NCBI RefSeq assembly: GCF_001612805.1
Contig: NZ_BDBD01000011.1
Coordinates: 186,001 to 250,000, forward strand
Direction of reading: 5' to 3'
Length of the DNA: 64,000 bases
From: Nocardia coubleae NBRC 108252
GTDB taxonomy: Bacteria; Actinomycetota; Actinomycetes; Mycobacteriales; Mycobacteriaceae
Position numbers and translations under genes: made by a program. Below, in pieces: positions 24,720 through 33,138 of the stretch. Below the pieces are notes generated by a model. That model was not told the origin of the DNA, did no database searches, and worked only from the letters and a program-made list of their open reading frames with translations. Position 1 is the first letter of the stretch, and every line of letters starts with the position of its first letter.

Positions 24720-25436
24720 ATGACGGTGATCCTGCTCCGGCACGGAGTGTCCACCTCCAACACCGCGCGCACCCTGGCTGGGCGCGCACCCGGTGTGGAG
24801 CTCACCGAGCGTGGTACCGAACAGGCCGCCGCGGTCGCCGACCGGCTCGCCACCCTGCCGATCGAACACATCGCCAGCTCACCGCTGCTGCGCTGTCAGC
24901 GCACCGTCGCCCCGCTGGCCGACAAACTGGGTCTCGAACCCGAGCACGACGAACGGCTCATCGAGGTCGACTACGGCGAGTGGACCGGGCGCCCGATCGC
25001 CGAGCTGCTCACCGAACCGCTGTGGAAAGTGGTGCAGGGGCACGCTTCCGGTGCCGTGTTCCCCGGTGGCGAAGGTCTGGCCCAGGTGCAGCAGCGGGCG
25101 GTGGCCGCGATCCGCGACACCGAACGCCGCCTCGCCGACAAGGCCGGTCGCGATGTGCTGTGGGTGGCGTGCGCGCACGGTGATGTCATCAAGTCGATCC
25201 TGGCCGACGCGCTCGGCCTGCATCTGGACAGTTTTCAGCGGATCGCGGTGGAACCGGCCTCGGTCAGTGTGGTCCGGTACAGCCCGCACGGGCCGTCGGT
25301 GTGGAAGTTCAACGACACCGGCGCCGACCTGTCGGCCCTGTCCGCGGGTACACCACCGCCACCGCTGCCCGGCGGAGAAGTACCCGGGACAGCGAGTGCG
25401 GATAATGGGAATGTGAGACACCGCGATTCTCCTTGA
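24720..25436 (+). CDS. Histidine phosphatase of MSMEG_4193 type
   Basis: 238 residues of the phosphoglycerate-mutase-like superfamily. The catalytic RHG motif is at the N-terminus (VILLRHGVSTSNTA), SSPLLRCQRT carries the second Arg, Glu is in VDYGEW, and the second His is in VACAHGDVIKSI. The C-terminal ~30 residues are a Pro/Gly-rich tail. It is probably the orthologue of Mtb Rv2135c and belongs to a conserved uppP-phosphatase-DUF3090-SCO1664-mshC set. The natural substrate is not known. A leaderless -10 precedes it. Confidence 0.9.
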   Translation: MTVILLRHGVSTSNTARTLAGRAPGVELTERGTEQAAAVADRLATLPIEHIASSPLLRCQRTVAPLADKLGLEPEHDERLIEVDYGEWTGRPIAELLTEPLWKVVQGHASGAVFPGGEGLAQVQQRAVAAIRDTERRLADKAGRDVLWVACAHGDVIKSILADALGLHLDSFQRIAVEPASVSVVRYSPHGPSVWKFNDTGADLSALSAGTPPPPLPGGEVPGTASADNGNVRHRDSP

Positions 25437-25488
25437 ACCAGGAGGTTGTTCGTGAGTGTCGTTGAGGGTCACGTATCAGGAGGTGCAT

Positions 25489-26076
25489 GTGTCACGCGCA
25501 ATCCATGTATTCCGCACCCCCGATCGTTTCGTCGCCGGGACCGTGGGCGAGCCGGGCGATCGTTCGTTCTACCTGCAGGCCGTGCAGGAACCGCGCGTGG
25601 TCAGCGTGCTGCTGGAAAAGCAGCAGGTGAAGGTGCTCGCCGACCGGATGGGGTTGCTGCTCGACGAGGTGGCGCGTCGTTTCGGGGCCGAGGTACCGCC
25701 CGAAGGTGAGGACGTCACCGATGTGGCGCCGCTGATGACTCCCATCGACACCGAATTCCGGGTCGGCACCATGGGTCTGGGCTGGGACGCCGACGCGAAC
25801 GCCGTGGTGGTGGAACTGCTGGCGATCACCGAGACCGAGGTCGACGAATCGGTGGTGCTCGACGACACCGACGAAGGCCCCGACGCGGTGCGCGTGTTCC
25901 TCACCCCCATGCAGGCGCGGGAGTTCGCGTTGCGCTCCACCCGGGTGATCGCGGCCGGGCGCCCACCGTGCCCGCTGTGCGGGGAACCGCTGTCGGCGCG
26001 CGGGCACATGTGTGTGCGCACCAACGGGTACAAGCGCGGCGAGATCTTCGGTGCGGCCGAACTCGACGAGGAGTGA
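25489..26076 (+). CDS. DUF3090-family protein with C-terminal zinc-finger-like motif
   Basis: 195 residues. The pattern SRAIHVFRTPDRFVAGTVGEPGDRSFYLQ is characteristic of DUF3090 (Rv2134c and SCO1665 family). The last 30 residues carry CPLC, then an HxC pair (ARGHMCVRTNGYKRG), a likely zinc site. No membrane segments are seen. GTG at 25489 is preferred because cagg-agg ends five bases upstream; an in-frame GTG at 25456 lacks this. It lies directly upstream of the SCO1664 gene and the two are conserved side by side in actinobacteria. The function is unknown. Confidence 0.92.
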   Translation: MSRAIHVFRTPDRFVAGTVGEPGDRSFYLQAVQEPRVVSVLLEKQQVKVLADRMGLLLDEVARRFGAEVPPEGEDVTDVAPLMTPIDTEFRVGTMGLGWDADANAVVVELLAITETEVDESVVLDDTDEGPDAVRVFLTPMQAREFALRSTRVIAAGRPPCPLCGEPLSARGHMCVRTNGYKRGEIFGAAELDEE

Positions 26077-26079
26077 GAC

Positions 26080-26877
26080 GTGTCCGGCATCACCGACAGT
26101 GAGCTCGAGATCATCGGACGGGTCGGCGTCGCCAGCAACCTGACGCTGGTGTGCGAGATCGCCGCACCCGAACCCGATGGTGCGCCGCTGCGGGTGGTGT
26201 ACAAGCCGGTGCGCGGTGAACGACCGCTGTGGGACTTCCCCGACGGCACCCTCGCCGGGCGCGAGGTGGCCTCGTATCTGATCTCCGAACAGCTGGGATG
26301 GGGTGTCATCCCGGAGACGGTGTTGCGCGACGGCCCGTTCGGGCCTGGCATGGTGCAGCGGTGGGTGACCTCGGTCGACAACCGCACCGACGCACGCCAA
26401 CGCCTCGACCTGGTCGATCTGTGTTCACCGGGCACGGTGCCCGAAGGGTTCTGCGAGGTGCTGCGCGCCCTCGACGACACCGGCAACGAGATCTCGCTCG
26501 TGCACGCCGACGATCCACGCCTGCAACGCATGGCGGTGCTCGACCTGCTGCTCAACAACGCCGACCGCAAGGGTGGGCACGCGCTGGAAGGTGTCGACGG
26601 GCAGGTCTACGGCGTCGATCACGGCATCTGCCTGCACAGCGAACCGAAGCTGCGCACGGTGCTGTGGGGGTGGGCCGGTCAGCCCATCGACGAGGCGCTG
26701 ATCGCCGATGTCACCGCGTTCGCCACGAATCTGACCGGTCAGATAGCGGATTCGCTCGCCGAGCACATCACCGACGCCGAGATCACCGCACTGACCGAAC
26801 GCACCAAAGCCCTGCTGGAACGCCCGGTCATGCCCCTACCGAATTCGGCCCGCCCGATACCCTGGCCCGCGTTCTGA
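26080..26877 (+). CDS. SCO1664-family kinase-like protein
   Basis: 265 residues. The family is conserved next to DUF3090 and mycothiol genes. The sequence has a PI3/PI4-kinase or HipA-like arrangement: an N-terminal VVYKPVRGERP (Lys for nucleotide), a catalytic-loop-like LLNNADRKGGHAL (Asp and Asn), and a metal-site motif VYGVDHGICLH in the place of DFG. This is inferred by motif only; no substrate is known. The GTG start lies 3 bp after the DUF3090 stop, so they are co-translated. Its 3' end overlaps the convergent MFS gene by 42 bp. Confidence 0.9.
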   Translation: MSGITDSELEIIGRVGVASNLTLVCEIAAPEPDGAPLRVVYKPVRGERPLWDFPDGTLAGREVASYLISEQLGWGVIPETVLRDGPFGPGMVQRWVTSVDNRTDARQRLDLVDLCSPGTVPEGFCEVLRALDDTGNEISLVHADDPRLQRMAVLDLLLNNADRKGGHALEGVDGQVYGVDHGICLHSEPKLRTVLWGWAGQPIDEALIADVTAFATNLTGQIADSLAEHITDAEITALTERTKALLERPVMPLPNSARPIPWPAF

Positions 26878-28248
26878 GGGCGCGAACCCGGCCGCGACCA
26901 TGACGAGCAGCCCGCAACAGCCGACGAGAAGCCAGCCCGGCCGCGCGGCCTGAGCCAGTTCCGTCTGTGCGGCGCCGCCGATGAACCCGCCCGCGACCGC
27001 GACGCCGAGGGCGGCACCGAATTGGCGTGCGGTGGAGGTGATTCCGCCTGCCACGCCGGCCCGGTCGGCGGGCAGCCCGCTCACGGCGGTGGTGGTGATG
27101 GGCGGGTTGGCGAAGCCGAATCCGATTCCGACCAGCAGCAACGCCGTCAGCAGCAGGGGCAGCGGGCGGTGCTCGCGGACCGCGACGAACAGCAGCCCAC
27201 CACCGAGCGCGGTGAATCCGCCCGCGAGCTGTAGCGGTCGCCGCGCACCGTGACGGCTCACGAGCACACCCGAGAGCGGGGCGAACACGATCGCGGGCAC
27301 CGCAAGTGGCAGCATCACCGCACCGGCCGCCGCCGGTGACATCCCGCGCGCGTCCTGCAGATACAGCGTCGTCAGCAGCAAGGTGGCGCCGAGGGCGACG
27401 AACACCGCGACCGCGCTGAGGACAGCCGCGGTGAACGGTGCGCGACGGAACAGATCGGGGTCGATCAACGGTTCGGGCCTGCGGCCTTCGAGCCGGACGA
27501 ACGCGATGATCGCCGCGCACACCACCGCCGATCCGATGATCGTCGCCGGCGAAGCCCAGCCGAGACGCGGGCCCTCGAGAAGCACACCGACCGACCCCCC
27601 GACCACGATCACCAGCAGCACCTGCCCGAGTCCGTCGAGCCGCCGCACCCGCACCGCTCTCGACTCGGGAACCACCAGTGCGGTCAGCACGAGCACCACC
27701 GCGATCACCGGCAGATTCACCCAGAACACCCCGCGCCACCCCAGACTCTGCACCAGGGCGCCGCCGACGACCGGGCCCGCCGCCATCGCCACCCCGAACA
27801 CCGCCGCCCACACCCCGATCGCGCGTGCCCGTTGCCCCGGGTCGGTGAACACCCCGACGACGATCGCCAGCGCCACCGGGCTCAACATCGCGGCGCCCGC
27901 GCCCTGTGCGATCCGCGCGGCGAGCAGCACACCGACCGTCGGGGCCACCGCGCACAGCACCGACGACGCCCCGAACAGCACCAGCCCCACCCGGAACACC
28001 CGTCGCCGCCCGACCCGGTCGGCGATGGCGCCCGCGGAGATGAGCAGGCTCGCCATCACCAAGGTGTAGGCGTCGACGATCCAGGCGATGCCACGGACTC
28101 CGGTGTGCAGGTCGCGGGCGATGGAGGGCAAGGCGGCGTTGACGATGGTCGTGTCCAGCCCCACCAGGAACAGTCCCGTGCTGCACACGGCCAGCACCGC
28201 CCATCGTCGTCGCGAGCCGAGGGCTTGGTCTTTCGCTGTGTCGATCAT
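26836..28248 (-). CDS. MFS drug transporter, DHA2 (EmrB/QacA-like, 14-TM)
   Basis: 470 residues. Family signatures are LDTTIVNAALPSIARDL (motif D1 in helix 1), GAIADRVGRRRVFRVGL (motif A) and GPVVGGALVQSLGWRGVFWVN (motif C, drug:H+ antiporters). About 14 hydrophobic segments can be counted. The start at 28248 is chosen for the family-typical MIDTAKDQALG and because an upstream in-frame extension lies in the regulator's promoter. It is divergent from an XRE-cupin regulator, with a perfect palindrome in the 67-bp gap. It overlaps the SCO1664 gene tail-to-tail. Confidence 0.9.
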   Translation of the reverse strand: MIDTAKDQALGSRRRWAVLAVCSTGLFLVGLDTTIVNAALPSIARDLHTGVRGIAWIVDAYTLVMASLLISAGAIADRVGRRRVFRVGLVLFGASSVLCAVAPTVGVLLAARIAQGAGAAMLSPVALAIVVGVFTDPGQRARAIGVWAAVFGVAMAAGPVVGGALVQSLGWRGVFWVNLPVIAVVLVLTALVVPESRAVRVRRLDGLGQVLLVIVVGGSVGVLLEGPRLGWASPATIIGSAVVCAAIIAFVRLEGRRPEPLIDPDLFRRAPFTAAVLSAVAVFVALGATLLLTTLYLQDARGMSPAAAGAVMLPLAVPAIVFAPLSGVLVSRHGARRPLQLAGGFTALGGGLLFVAVREHRPLPLLLTALLLVGIGFGFANPPITTTAVSGLPADRAGVAGGITSTARQFGAALGVAVAGGFIGGAAQTELAQAARPGWLLVGCCGLLVMVAAGFAPSERGPGYRAGRIR

Positions 28249-28288
28249 GGCAAGAATCGTCGAGGCGCAGCCGGGCGGACAGGTAGAG

Positions 28289-28309
28289 ATTTTGCGAAGA
28301 CCGCAAAAT
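28289..28309. promoter_or_regulatory. Palindromic operator of XRE-cupin regulator
   Basis: Perfect inverted repeat attttgcg-N5-cgcaaaat: arms 28289-28296 and 28302-28309 with spacer aagac. It lies in the 67-bp gap between the divergent MFS and XRE-cupin genes, so the regulator most likely controls both. It stands out as A/T-rich in this region. Confidence 0.75.
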
Positions 28310-28315
28310 GGGGGT

Positions 28316-28876
28316 GTGGACGACGCACAGATCATCGACGAGATCGGTCCGCGCCTGCTGGCATTGCGCCGCGGCCGTGGCCTGACCCTGCACGAGTTGT
28401 CGGGCGAGACCGGTATCTCGGTGAGCGCGCTGTCGCGGCTCGAAACCGGCAAACGGCGCCCTACCCTCGATCTGCTGCTGCCGTTGGCGCGGGCGCACAG
28501 GGTCTCGCTCGACCAGTTGATCGCCGCGCCTGCCACCGGTGACCCACGCGTGCACCTCATCCCACGCCGCAGCCGCAACGGCAGCATGGTGGTGCCGCTC
28601 ACCGACTATCCGGGACGCATGCAGGTCTTCAAACAGGTCCTCGGCCCGAACACTCCGAGACTGGTCACCCACGCCGGCTACGAGTGGCTGTATGTGCTGG
28701 CCGGGGACCTGCGGCTGATCCTCGGCGAACAGGAACTGCTGTTGCGCCCCGGGGAGGTCGCCGAGTTCGACACCGACCAACCCCACTGGTTCGGGCCCGC
28801 AGGCGACCGAAGCGTCGAGATCCTGCACATGTTCGGTCCGCAGGGCGGGAAAGCGCGGGTGCGTACACCCTTCTGA
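28316..28876 (+). CDS. XRE-family regulator with C-terminal cupin
   Basis: 186 residues. The HTH_3 domain is residues ~8-65 (IGPRLLALRRGRGLTLHELSGETGISVSALSRLETGKRRPTLDLL, given by its key GLTLxELS and SxLSRxExGKRxP elements). The C-terminal half is a cupin_2 barrel (HAGYEWLYVLAGDLRLILG, LRPGEVAEFDTDQPHWFGP) that may sense a small molecule. The start is GTG at 28316, just after ggggg; an upstream in-frame frame is open but spans the operator. It probably represses the divergent MFS transporter and itself. Confidence 0.9.
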   Translation: MDDAQIIDEIGPRLLALRRGRGLTLHELSGETGISVSALSRLETGKRRPTLDLLLPLARAHRVSLDQLIAAPATGDPRVHLIPRRSRNGSMVVPLTDYPGRMQVFKQVLGPNTPRLVTHAGYEWLYVLAGDLRLILGEQELLLRPGEVAEFDTDQPHWFGPAGDRSVEILHMFGPQGGKARVRTPF

Positions 28877-28964
28877 CCGGCACGGATTTTCCTGGGTGTA
28901 CGACGATGCCGGTGCTAGTGTGCTCCAAGCACTTTCGCTGTCCCCGCATCATCAGAGGAACACC

Positions 28965-29222
28965 ATGTCGACTCGTTCGATCGTCACCGGATCCGCCGCC
29001 GCCCTGCTGCTCGGCGCCGTCGTCGCCGCTCCTGCCCAGGCCTTCCCCGCCGGCTGGTTCGACGACCAGACCTACGTCTGCACCGCCACCGACCGCACCA
29101 CCGGCGCCTGGCTGCCCGAGGTCGTCGTCGAGGCTCCCGACCAGGTGGGTGCCGGTTTCTACGCGCTGCCCCTGCTCGGTCCCAACGCCGACAACCTCAA
29201 CCTGCACTGCCGCCCGGCCTGA
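28965..29222 (+). CDS. Small secreted protein (85 aa)
   Basis: Starts with a signal peptide (ALLLGAVVAAPAQA, predicted cleavage after AQA near residue 28). The mature part is about 57 residues with two Cys (YVCTATD and NLHCRPA) that could form a disulfide. No known domain was recognised, and it ends shortly after the second Cys. The start at 28965 has cagagga upstream. A leader frame extends further upstream but does not look like signal sequence. It is convergent with the hydrolase gene, separated by a hairpin. Confidence 0.75.
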   Translation: MSTRSIVTGSAAALLLGAVVAAPAQAFPAGWFDDQTYVCTATDRTTGAWLPEVVVEAPDQVGAGFYALPLLGPNADNLNLHCRPA

Positions 29223-29234
29223 CCGACCCCCCGG

Positions 29235-29264
29235 TGTTGCCGCGAGTCGGGGCGCGGCGACACA
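29235..29264. terminator. Hairpin between convergent secreted-protein and hydrolase genes
   Basis: An 11-bp stem (29235-29245 with 29254-29264) has one G-T wobble and an 8-base loop. No T-run follows on either side, so it could act as a bidirectional but weak terminator. Confidence 0.5.
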
Positions 29265-29267
29265 GGG

Positions 29268-30107
29268 TCAGTGGGCGAGCAGGAAGTGCCGTACGGCTTC
29301 GCTTTGCCCCAGCACGGCATGTCCGACACCGGGCAGGAGACGCACCTGCGCATCGGCCAATGCCCGAGCGCGTCGAGCCGTGCCCGCCGAATCGAACAGT
29401 GCGTCACGCTCGCCGACGATCACAAGTACCGGAATACCCACCGACCGCAACTGCGTGTCGGAGAACCTCGGTAGATTTCCCGAGCGAGCCGAGAAATGGG
29501 TGAAGACCAGTTCCACGTCGTCGAGGATTTCCTCCGCCGCCGGACCTGTGAGCCCGAGACCGGTGCGTGCCATCTCGCGCACACTGTGTCGGCCGAGTAG
29601 CCGTCGTCCGAGAGCCTGCACCAGCCACCCGTACCGGTGCCTGCCCAGACCACCCGGGCACAGCAGCGCCAGCGCGTCGACTCGCCCCGGTCTGCGCGTC
29701 ACGTAATCCAGCGCGGTCCAGCCGCCGAGCGACATTCCAATCATCGACACCGTGTCCAGTTCGAGCCCGTCGAGGACCTCGTCGAGCCAGTTTGCGCACG
29801 CATCGGTGTTCAGCGGCAGCCGGGTGGGAGCGCTGAAACCGGGCTCGCCGGGCAGATCCACCGCGTACACCCGGAACCGGGCAGCCCAGTCGGCGATGTC
29901 GCCTCGCCAGGCGCTCGCATTGGAGCCCGAACCGTGCAGCAACACCAGTGGTGGCGCGTCGACCGGGCCACAGACCAGCACGAACGTCTCACCCGCCGCG
30001 GTCGGAACGAGCCGCTGCTCCCATGGAACGGGCCAAGCCGCCAGATGTTCGCGGTAGCGCGCGCTGATGCGTTCGCGGCCCTGCTCTGAGGTGTAGAGGG
30101 TGCTCAT
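29268..30107 (-). CDS. Alpha/beta hydrolase
   Basis: 279 residues. Core features are LVLLHGSGSNASAW (oxyanion), YAVDLPGEPG, the nucleophile elbow GMSLGGWTALDYV (Ser near residue 130), VIVGERDALFD (acid) and LPGVGHAVL (His). The enzyme class (esterase or lipase) is not resolved. The ATG at 30107 overlaps the stop of the upstream HTH gene as ATGA, so the two are co-translated. Antisense open frames that extend far upstream are excluded, since only this part matches the family. Confidence 0.88.
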   Translation of the reverse strand: MSTLYTSEQGRERISARYREHLAAWPVPWEQRLVPTAAGETFVLVCGPVDAPPLVLLHGSGSNASAWRGDIADWAARFRVYAVDLPGEPGFSAPTRLPLNTDACANWLDEVLDGLELDTVSMIGMSLGGWTALDYVTRRPGRVDALALLCPGGLGRHRYGWLVQALGRRLLGRHSVREMARTGLGLTGPAAEEILDDVELVFTHFSARSGNLPRFSDTQLRSVGIPVLVIVGERDALFDSAGTARRARALADAQVRLLPGVGHAVLGQSEAVRHFLLAH

Positions 30108-30526
30108 GGGGCGAGGACTCCGTCCAGGTAGTCGAGCAGGCGTGCGGTGTCGGCGAGTCCGCCGAGCAGGATCACTTTCAGGCGTCCGCGTGCCGGGTCG
30201 TAGCTGGTTTCGACCCGCAATGCCCGCCCGCCGGGCCCCCGCGTGGCGGCGGTGGCGGTGAGCAGGGTCGCGACACGGTCGACGGTGGCGCGGTCGATGT
30301 CGTCGATCTCGACGATGCAGGAGGCCTCCGCGTGCCCGGCGGTCGCGGGTTTCGGTGCGCTGATCGGGAGGCCGGTGAAGGTCTCGAGGTCGTCGTGGGT
30401 GATGCGGTACTGCTTGCCGATGCGGGCGGCGGGCAGTTTGCCGTCGCGGACATATCCGCGCACGGTGCGCACATGCAGTCCGAGCAATTCCGCGACCTGT
30501 TCCACCGAATAGAAACCTTCTGGCAT
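30104..30526 (-). CDS. MerR/BldC-like HTH (excisionase-type) DNA-binding protein
   Basis: 140 residues. Residues 5-55 form a winged HTH_17/BldC-type helix-turn-helix ([38 protein letters not shown]). The C-terminal ~80 residues form a separate alpha/beta domain ([20 protein letters not shown], then [19 protein letters not shown]) of unknown role, possibly for ligand binding or dimerisation. Its stop overlaps the hydrolase start by ATGA. Three ATAGG-type repeats lie upstream of its start and are candidates for its binding site. Confidence 0.85.
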   Translation of the reverse strand: MPEGFYSVEQVAELLGLHVRTVRGYVRDGKLPAARIGKQYRITHDDLETFTGLPISAPKPATAGHAEASCIVEIDDIDRATVDRVATLLTATAATRGPGGRALRVETSYDPARGRLKVILLGGLADTARLLDYLDGVLAP

Positions 30527-30537
30527 GAAACGACTGT

Positions 30538-30566
30538 ATAGGAACGTAAGAATAGGTGCAAATAGG
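30538..30566. promoter_or_regulatory. Direct repeats upstream of the BldC-like gene
   Basis: Three copies of atagg on the plus strand at 30538-30542, 30552-30556 and 30562-30566 (14 and 10 bp apart) sit in an A/T-rich strip just before the HTH gene's start. BldC-type regulators bind direct repeats head-to-tail, so this is a plausible autoregulatory site. Confidence 0.45.
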
Positions 30567-30821
30567 GAAGGTTGGGGAGTAGGCGCGAGGCGTGCCGACG
30601 ACGGCAGCTACCGTTCGCGGATTCGGCGACCGAGACCTCGACACAACGTCCCACCGCACAAGCGCACCCCCTGCGGCCTGGGAATCCTCGTGAGCGCAAC
30701 CCTTGACAGCGCCGGTCGAACACGTTTGTGTGCAGGTTGCGGGCCGCGCCGAATCCGGCCGGGCAACCGGGTGGACCGGGCCGCGAGGCGAGCACTCCGG
30801 CCGGGGCTCTACCCTCGAATC
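30567..30821. promoter_or_regulatory. Divergent region with leaderless promoter of mshC
   Basis: About 255 bp. At the mshC end TACCCT (30810-30815) is followed by six bases and the ATG at 30822, a leaderless TANNNT promoter. A perfect TTGACA occurs near 30700 but no suitable -10 follows it. No small gene is visible. Confidence 0.5.
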
Positions 30822-32060
30822 ATGCAGTCCTGGTCCGATAACGCCCTTCCGACCGTCCCCGGAGCAGGGCCGCCGTTGCGGTTGTACGACACCGCCGACC
30901 GCCAGGTCCGCCCGGTCACCCCCGGCGCGACCGCGAAGATGTACGTCTGCGGAATCACCCCCTACGACGCCACCCACCTCGGCCACGCCGCGACCTACCT
31001 GACTTTCGACCTGGTCAACCGGTTGTGGCGCGACGCCGGACACGACGTGCACTACGTGCAGAACGTCACCGACGTCGACGACCCGCTGTTCGAACGCGCC
31101 GCCCGCGACGGCGTCGACTGGCGCGACCTCGGCAGCTCCGAGATCGACCTGTTCCGCGAGGACATGTCCGCCCTTCGGGTGCTGCCGCCCCGCCAGTACA
31201 TCGGCGCCATCGAATCGGTCGAAGAGGTCGTCGAGGTGGTGCAGAAACTGCTCGCCTCCGGCGCCGCCTACATCGTCGACGACGCCGAACACCCCGACAT
31301 CTACTTCCGCACCGACGCCACCGAACAGTTCGGCTACGAGTCGGGCTACGACCGCGCCACCATGGAGAAGTTCTTCGCCGAACGCGGCGGCGACCCCGAC
31401 CGGCCCGGCAAGCGCGACACCATCGACGCCCTGCTGTGGCGCGCCGAACGCCCCGGCGAACCGTCGTGGCAGGCACCGTTCGGCGCCGGGCGCCCCGGCT
31501 GGCACATCGAGTGTGCCGCGATCGCACTCAACCGCATCGGCACCGAGTTCGACGTCCAGGGCGGCGGCTCGGACCTGATCTACCCCCACCACGAGTACTC
31601 CGCGGCGCACGCCGAAGCGATCACCGGCACCCGCCGTTTCGCCCGCCACTACGTGCACGCCGGGCTGATCGGGCTCGACGGCGAGAAGATGTCGAAGTCC
31701 AAGGGCAATCTGGTGCTCGTCTCGAAACTGCGCCGCTCCGGAGTCGACCCCGCCGCGATCCGCCTCGGCCTGTTCGCCGGGCACTACCGGCAGGACCGCA
31801 TGTGGACCGACGCGGTCCTCGACCAGGCCAAGGCGCGGCTCGCCCGCTGGCGTGAAGCGGTGTCGCTCGCCTCGGGACCGTCGGCGACCGACACCGTCGC
31901 CCGCCTGCGCCAGCACCTGGCCGACGACCTCGACACCCCCAAAGCCCTTGTCGTGGTGGACAACTGGGCCGAGCAGGCGATCGCCTACGGCGGCACCGAC
32001 ACCGACGCCCCGGCCCTGGTACGCACCGCCGTCGACGGACTCCTCGGTATCGCCCTCTGA
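30822..32060 (+). CDS. mshC: Mycothiol ligase (Cys:GlcN-Ins ligase)
   Basis: 412 residues, the typical length. Uses ATP to join cysteine to GlcN-Ins, the penultimate step of mycothiol synthesis. It is a class I cysteinyl-tRNA-synthetase relative: [20 protein letters not shown] holds the first zinc Cys and the HIGH-like [12 protein letters not shown] and [11 protein letters not shown] give further zinc and substrate residues, and [18 protein letters not shown] is the KMSKS loop. It lacks the tRNA-binding anticodon domain. The start is ATG at 30822 with a leaderless -10; no Shine-Dalgarno is seen. It confirms an actinobacterial host. Confidence 0.97.
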   Translation: MQSWSDNALPTVPGAGPPLRLYDTADRQVRPVTPGATAKMYVCGITPYDATHLGHAATYLTFDLVNRLWRDAGHDVHYVQNVTDVDDPLFERAARDGVDWRDLGSSEIDLFREDMSALRVLPPRQYIGAIESVEEVVEVVQKLLASGAAYIVDDAEHPDIYFRTDATEQFGYESGYDRATMEKFFAERGGDPDRPGKRDTIDALLWRAERPGEPSWQAPFGAGRPGWHIECAAIALNRIGTEFDVQGGGSDLIYPHHEYSAAHAEAITGTRRFARHYVHAGLIGLDGEKMSKSKGNLVLVSKLRRSGVDPAAIRLGLFAGHYRQDRMWTDAVLDQAKARLARWREAVSLASGPSATDTVARLRQHLADDLDTPKALVVVDNWAEQAIAYGGTDTDAPALVRTAVDGLLGIAL

Positions 32061-32105
32061 CCCGGCGCGGGCATTTGCGGCAGGATTGCCGGAGCGTGCG
32101 GTGTT

Positions 32106-32111
32106 TATACT
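32106..32111 (+). promoter_or_regulatory. -10 element (TATACT) upstream of the universal stress gene
   Basis: TATACT lies 36 bp before the USP start. It is a near-consensus sigma-A -10 in a GC-rich region. No clear -35 at 16-18 bp was found. Confidence 0.45.
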
Positions 32112-32147
32112 GTGGCGAACCGCCGTCGTCGGATCGGAGAGGGTCCC

Positions 32148-32972
32148 ATGGACCGCTACCAGCGCATCGTGGTGGGAACCGACGGGTCGGAGGCCGCGCA
32201 ACTGGCGGTCACCGTCGCCGGTGAGGTCGCGCTCCGGCTCGGAGTCCCGATCACCGCGCTGACCGTCTGGAAGGAAAAGGCGCGCAAGTCCGCCCTCGAC
32301 CCCGAATCAGCTGTACGGATCAGCGCCGCGGCCGTCGCCGCGCTCGTCGAGGCGGGCCTGTCGCAGGTGACGGCCCTCGATATGCCGGGGACACCGAGCG
32401 CGGCGCTGCTCGAAGTCGGTGCGCAGGACCCGGGCACGCTGCTGGTGATCGGGGCGCGTGGGCTCGGCCGCTCCAAGGACCGGCTCACCAGTTCCACCGC
32501 CAACCACGTCTCCCACCACAGCCCCACCGACGTCTTGTTCACCCACAAGGTGCCCAAACGCTGGACCACCGTCGGCCTGGCCACCGACGGCTCGCCCAGT
32601 TCGATGCTCGCGGTGCGCCGCGGCTACGACCTGGCCCTGGAACTCGGTGCGCGCCCGTTCCTGGTGACCGCGACGAAAACCGACGCCGACGGCGCGGAAA
32701 CCCTGGCCCAGGTACACGCGGCCCTGAACCTCGACGATCCCGAACTGCTCGGCCACGACGTGCTCACCGGCGTGCCGCCCGCCGAAGCGCTGTGCAACGC
32801 CGCCTGGAAATACGACCTCGTGGTGATCGGCAACCGGGGGATGAGCGGACCCGCGCGGCTGCTCGGATCGGTCGCCAACAAGGTCACCCACGACATCGAC
32901 ACCAACCTGCTGCTGGTCGCCACCACCCATGGGTCCGACGATCCCGACCCGGAGCCGGACCCACCGCGTTAG
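32148..32972 (+). CDS. Tandem-domain universal stress protein
   Basis: 274 residues with two UspA domains (residues 1-~140 and ~141-265). Both have the ATP-binding G-x2-G-x9-G/S-S/T motif: VIGARGLGRSKDRLTSST in the first and VIGNRGMSGPARLLGS in the second. The first domain opens with RIVVGTDGSEAAQLA. The C-terminus is an acidic Pro-rich tail (DDPDPEPDPPR). It starts at ATG 32148 after ggagaggg; an in-frame upstream ATG at 32112 would add a basic N-terminus that lacks family similarity. A strong -10 lies ahead. Confidence 0.93.
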   Translation: MDRYQRIVVGTDGSEAAQLAVTVAGEVALRLGVPITALTVWKEKARKSALDPESAVRISAAAVAALVEAGLSQVTALDMPGTPSAALLEVGAQDPGTLLVIGARGLGRSKDRLTSSTANHVSHHSPTDVLFTHKVPKRWTTVGLATDGSPSSMLAVRRGYDLALELGARPFLVTATKTDADGAETLAQVHAALNLDDPELLGHDVLTGVPPAEALCNAAWKYDLVVIGNRGMSGPARLLGSVANKVTHDIDTNLLLVATTHGSDDPDPEPDPPR

Positions 32973-33138
32973 CCTGGAATACGTACCTGCGCAGGGTCGA
33001 ACCAACGCCGGGTCCGGACATGATCGCAGGTTTGCTCCGATATTGCGGGTAAGTGCCCAACTTGCCCGGAACCTCCCGATCTGTCACCTAAGATGACCGA
33101 AACGCGCGATGTTCGGAACACGACGGAGTGGACGCCGG

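Noticed and set aside
26836..26877. Convergent overlap of SCO1664 and MFS genes as evidence of frameshift
   Set aside because: Both stops are normal for their families; a 42-bp convergent overlap is acceptable in dense genomes.
30700..30740. A perfect TTGACA as the mshC -35
   Set aside because: No -10 at 16-18 bp; the TACCCT six bases before the ATG is a better fit.
29268..32201. A very long minus-strand open frame that includes the hydrolase and runs antisense to mshC
   Set aside because: Only the 29268-30107 part matches a protein family; the rest is antisense to mshC and the HTH gene and follows GC-skewed codon positions.
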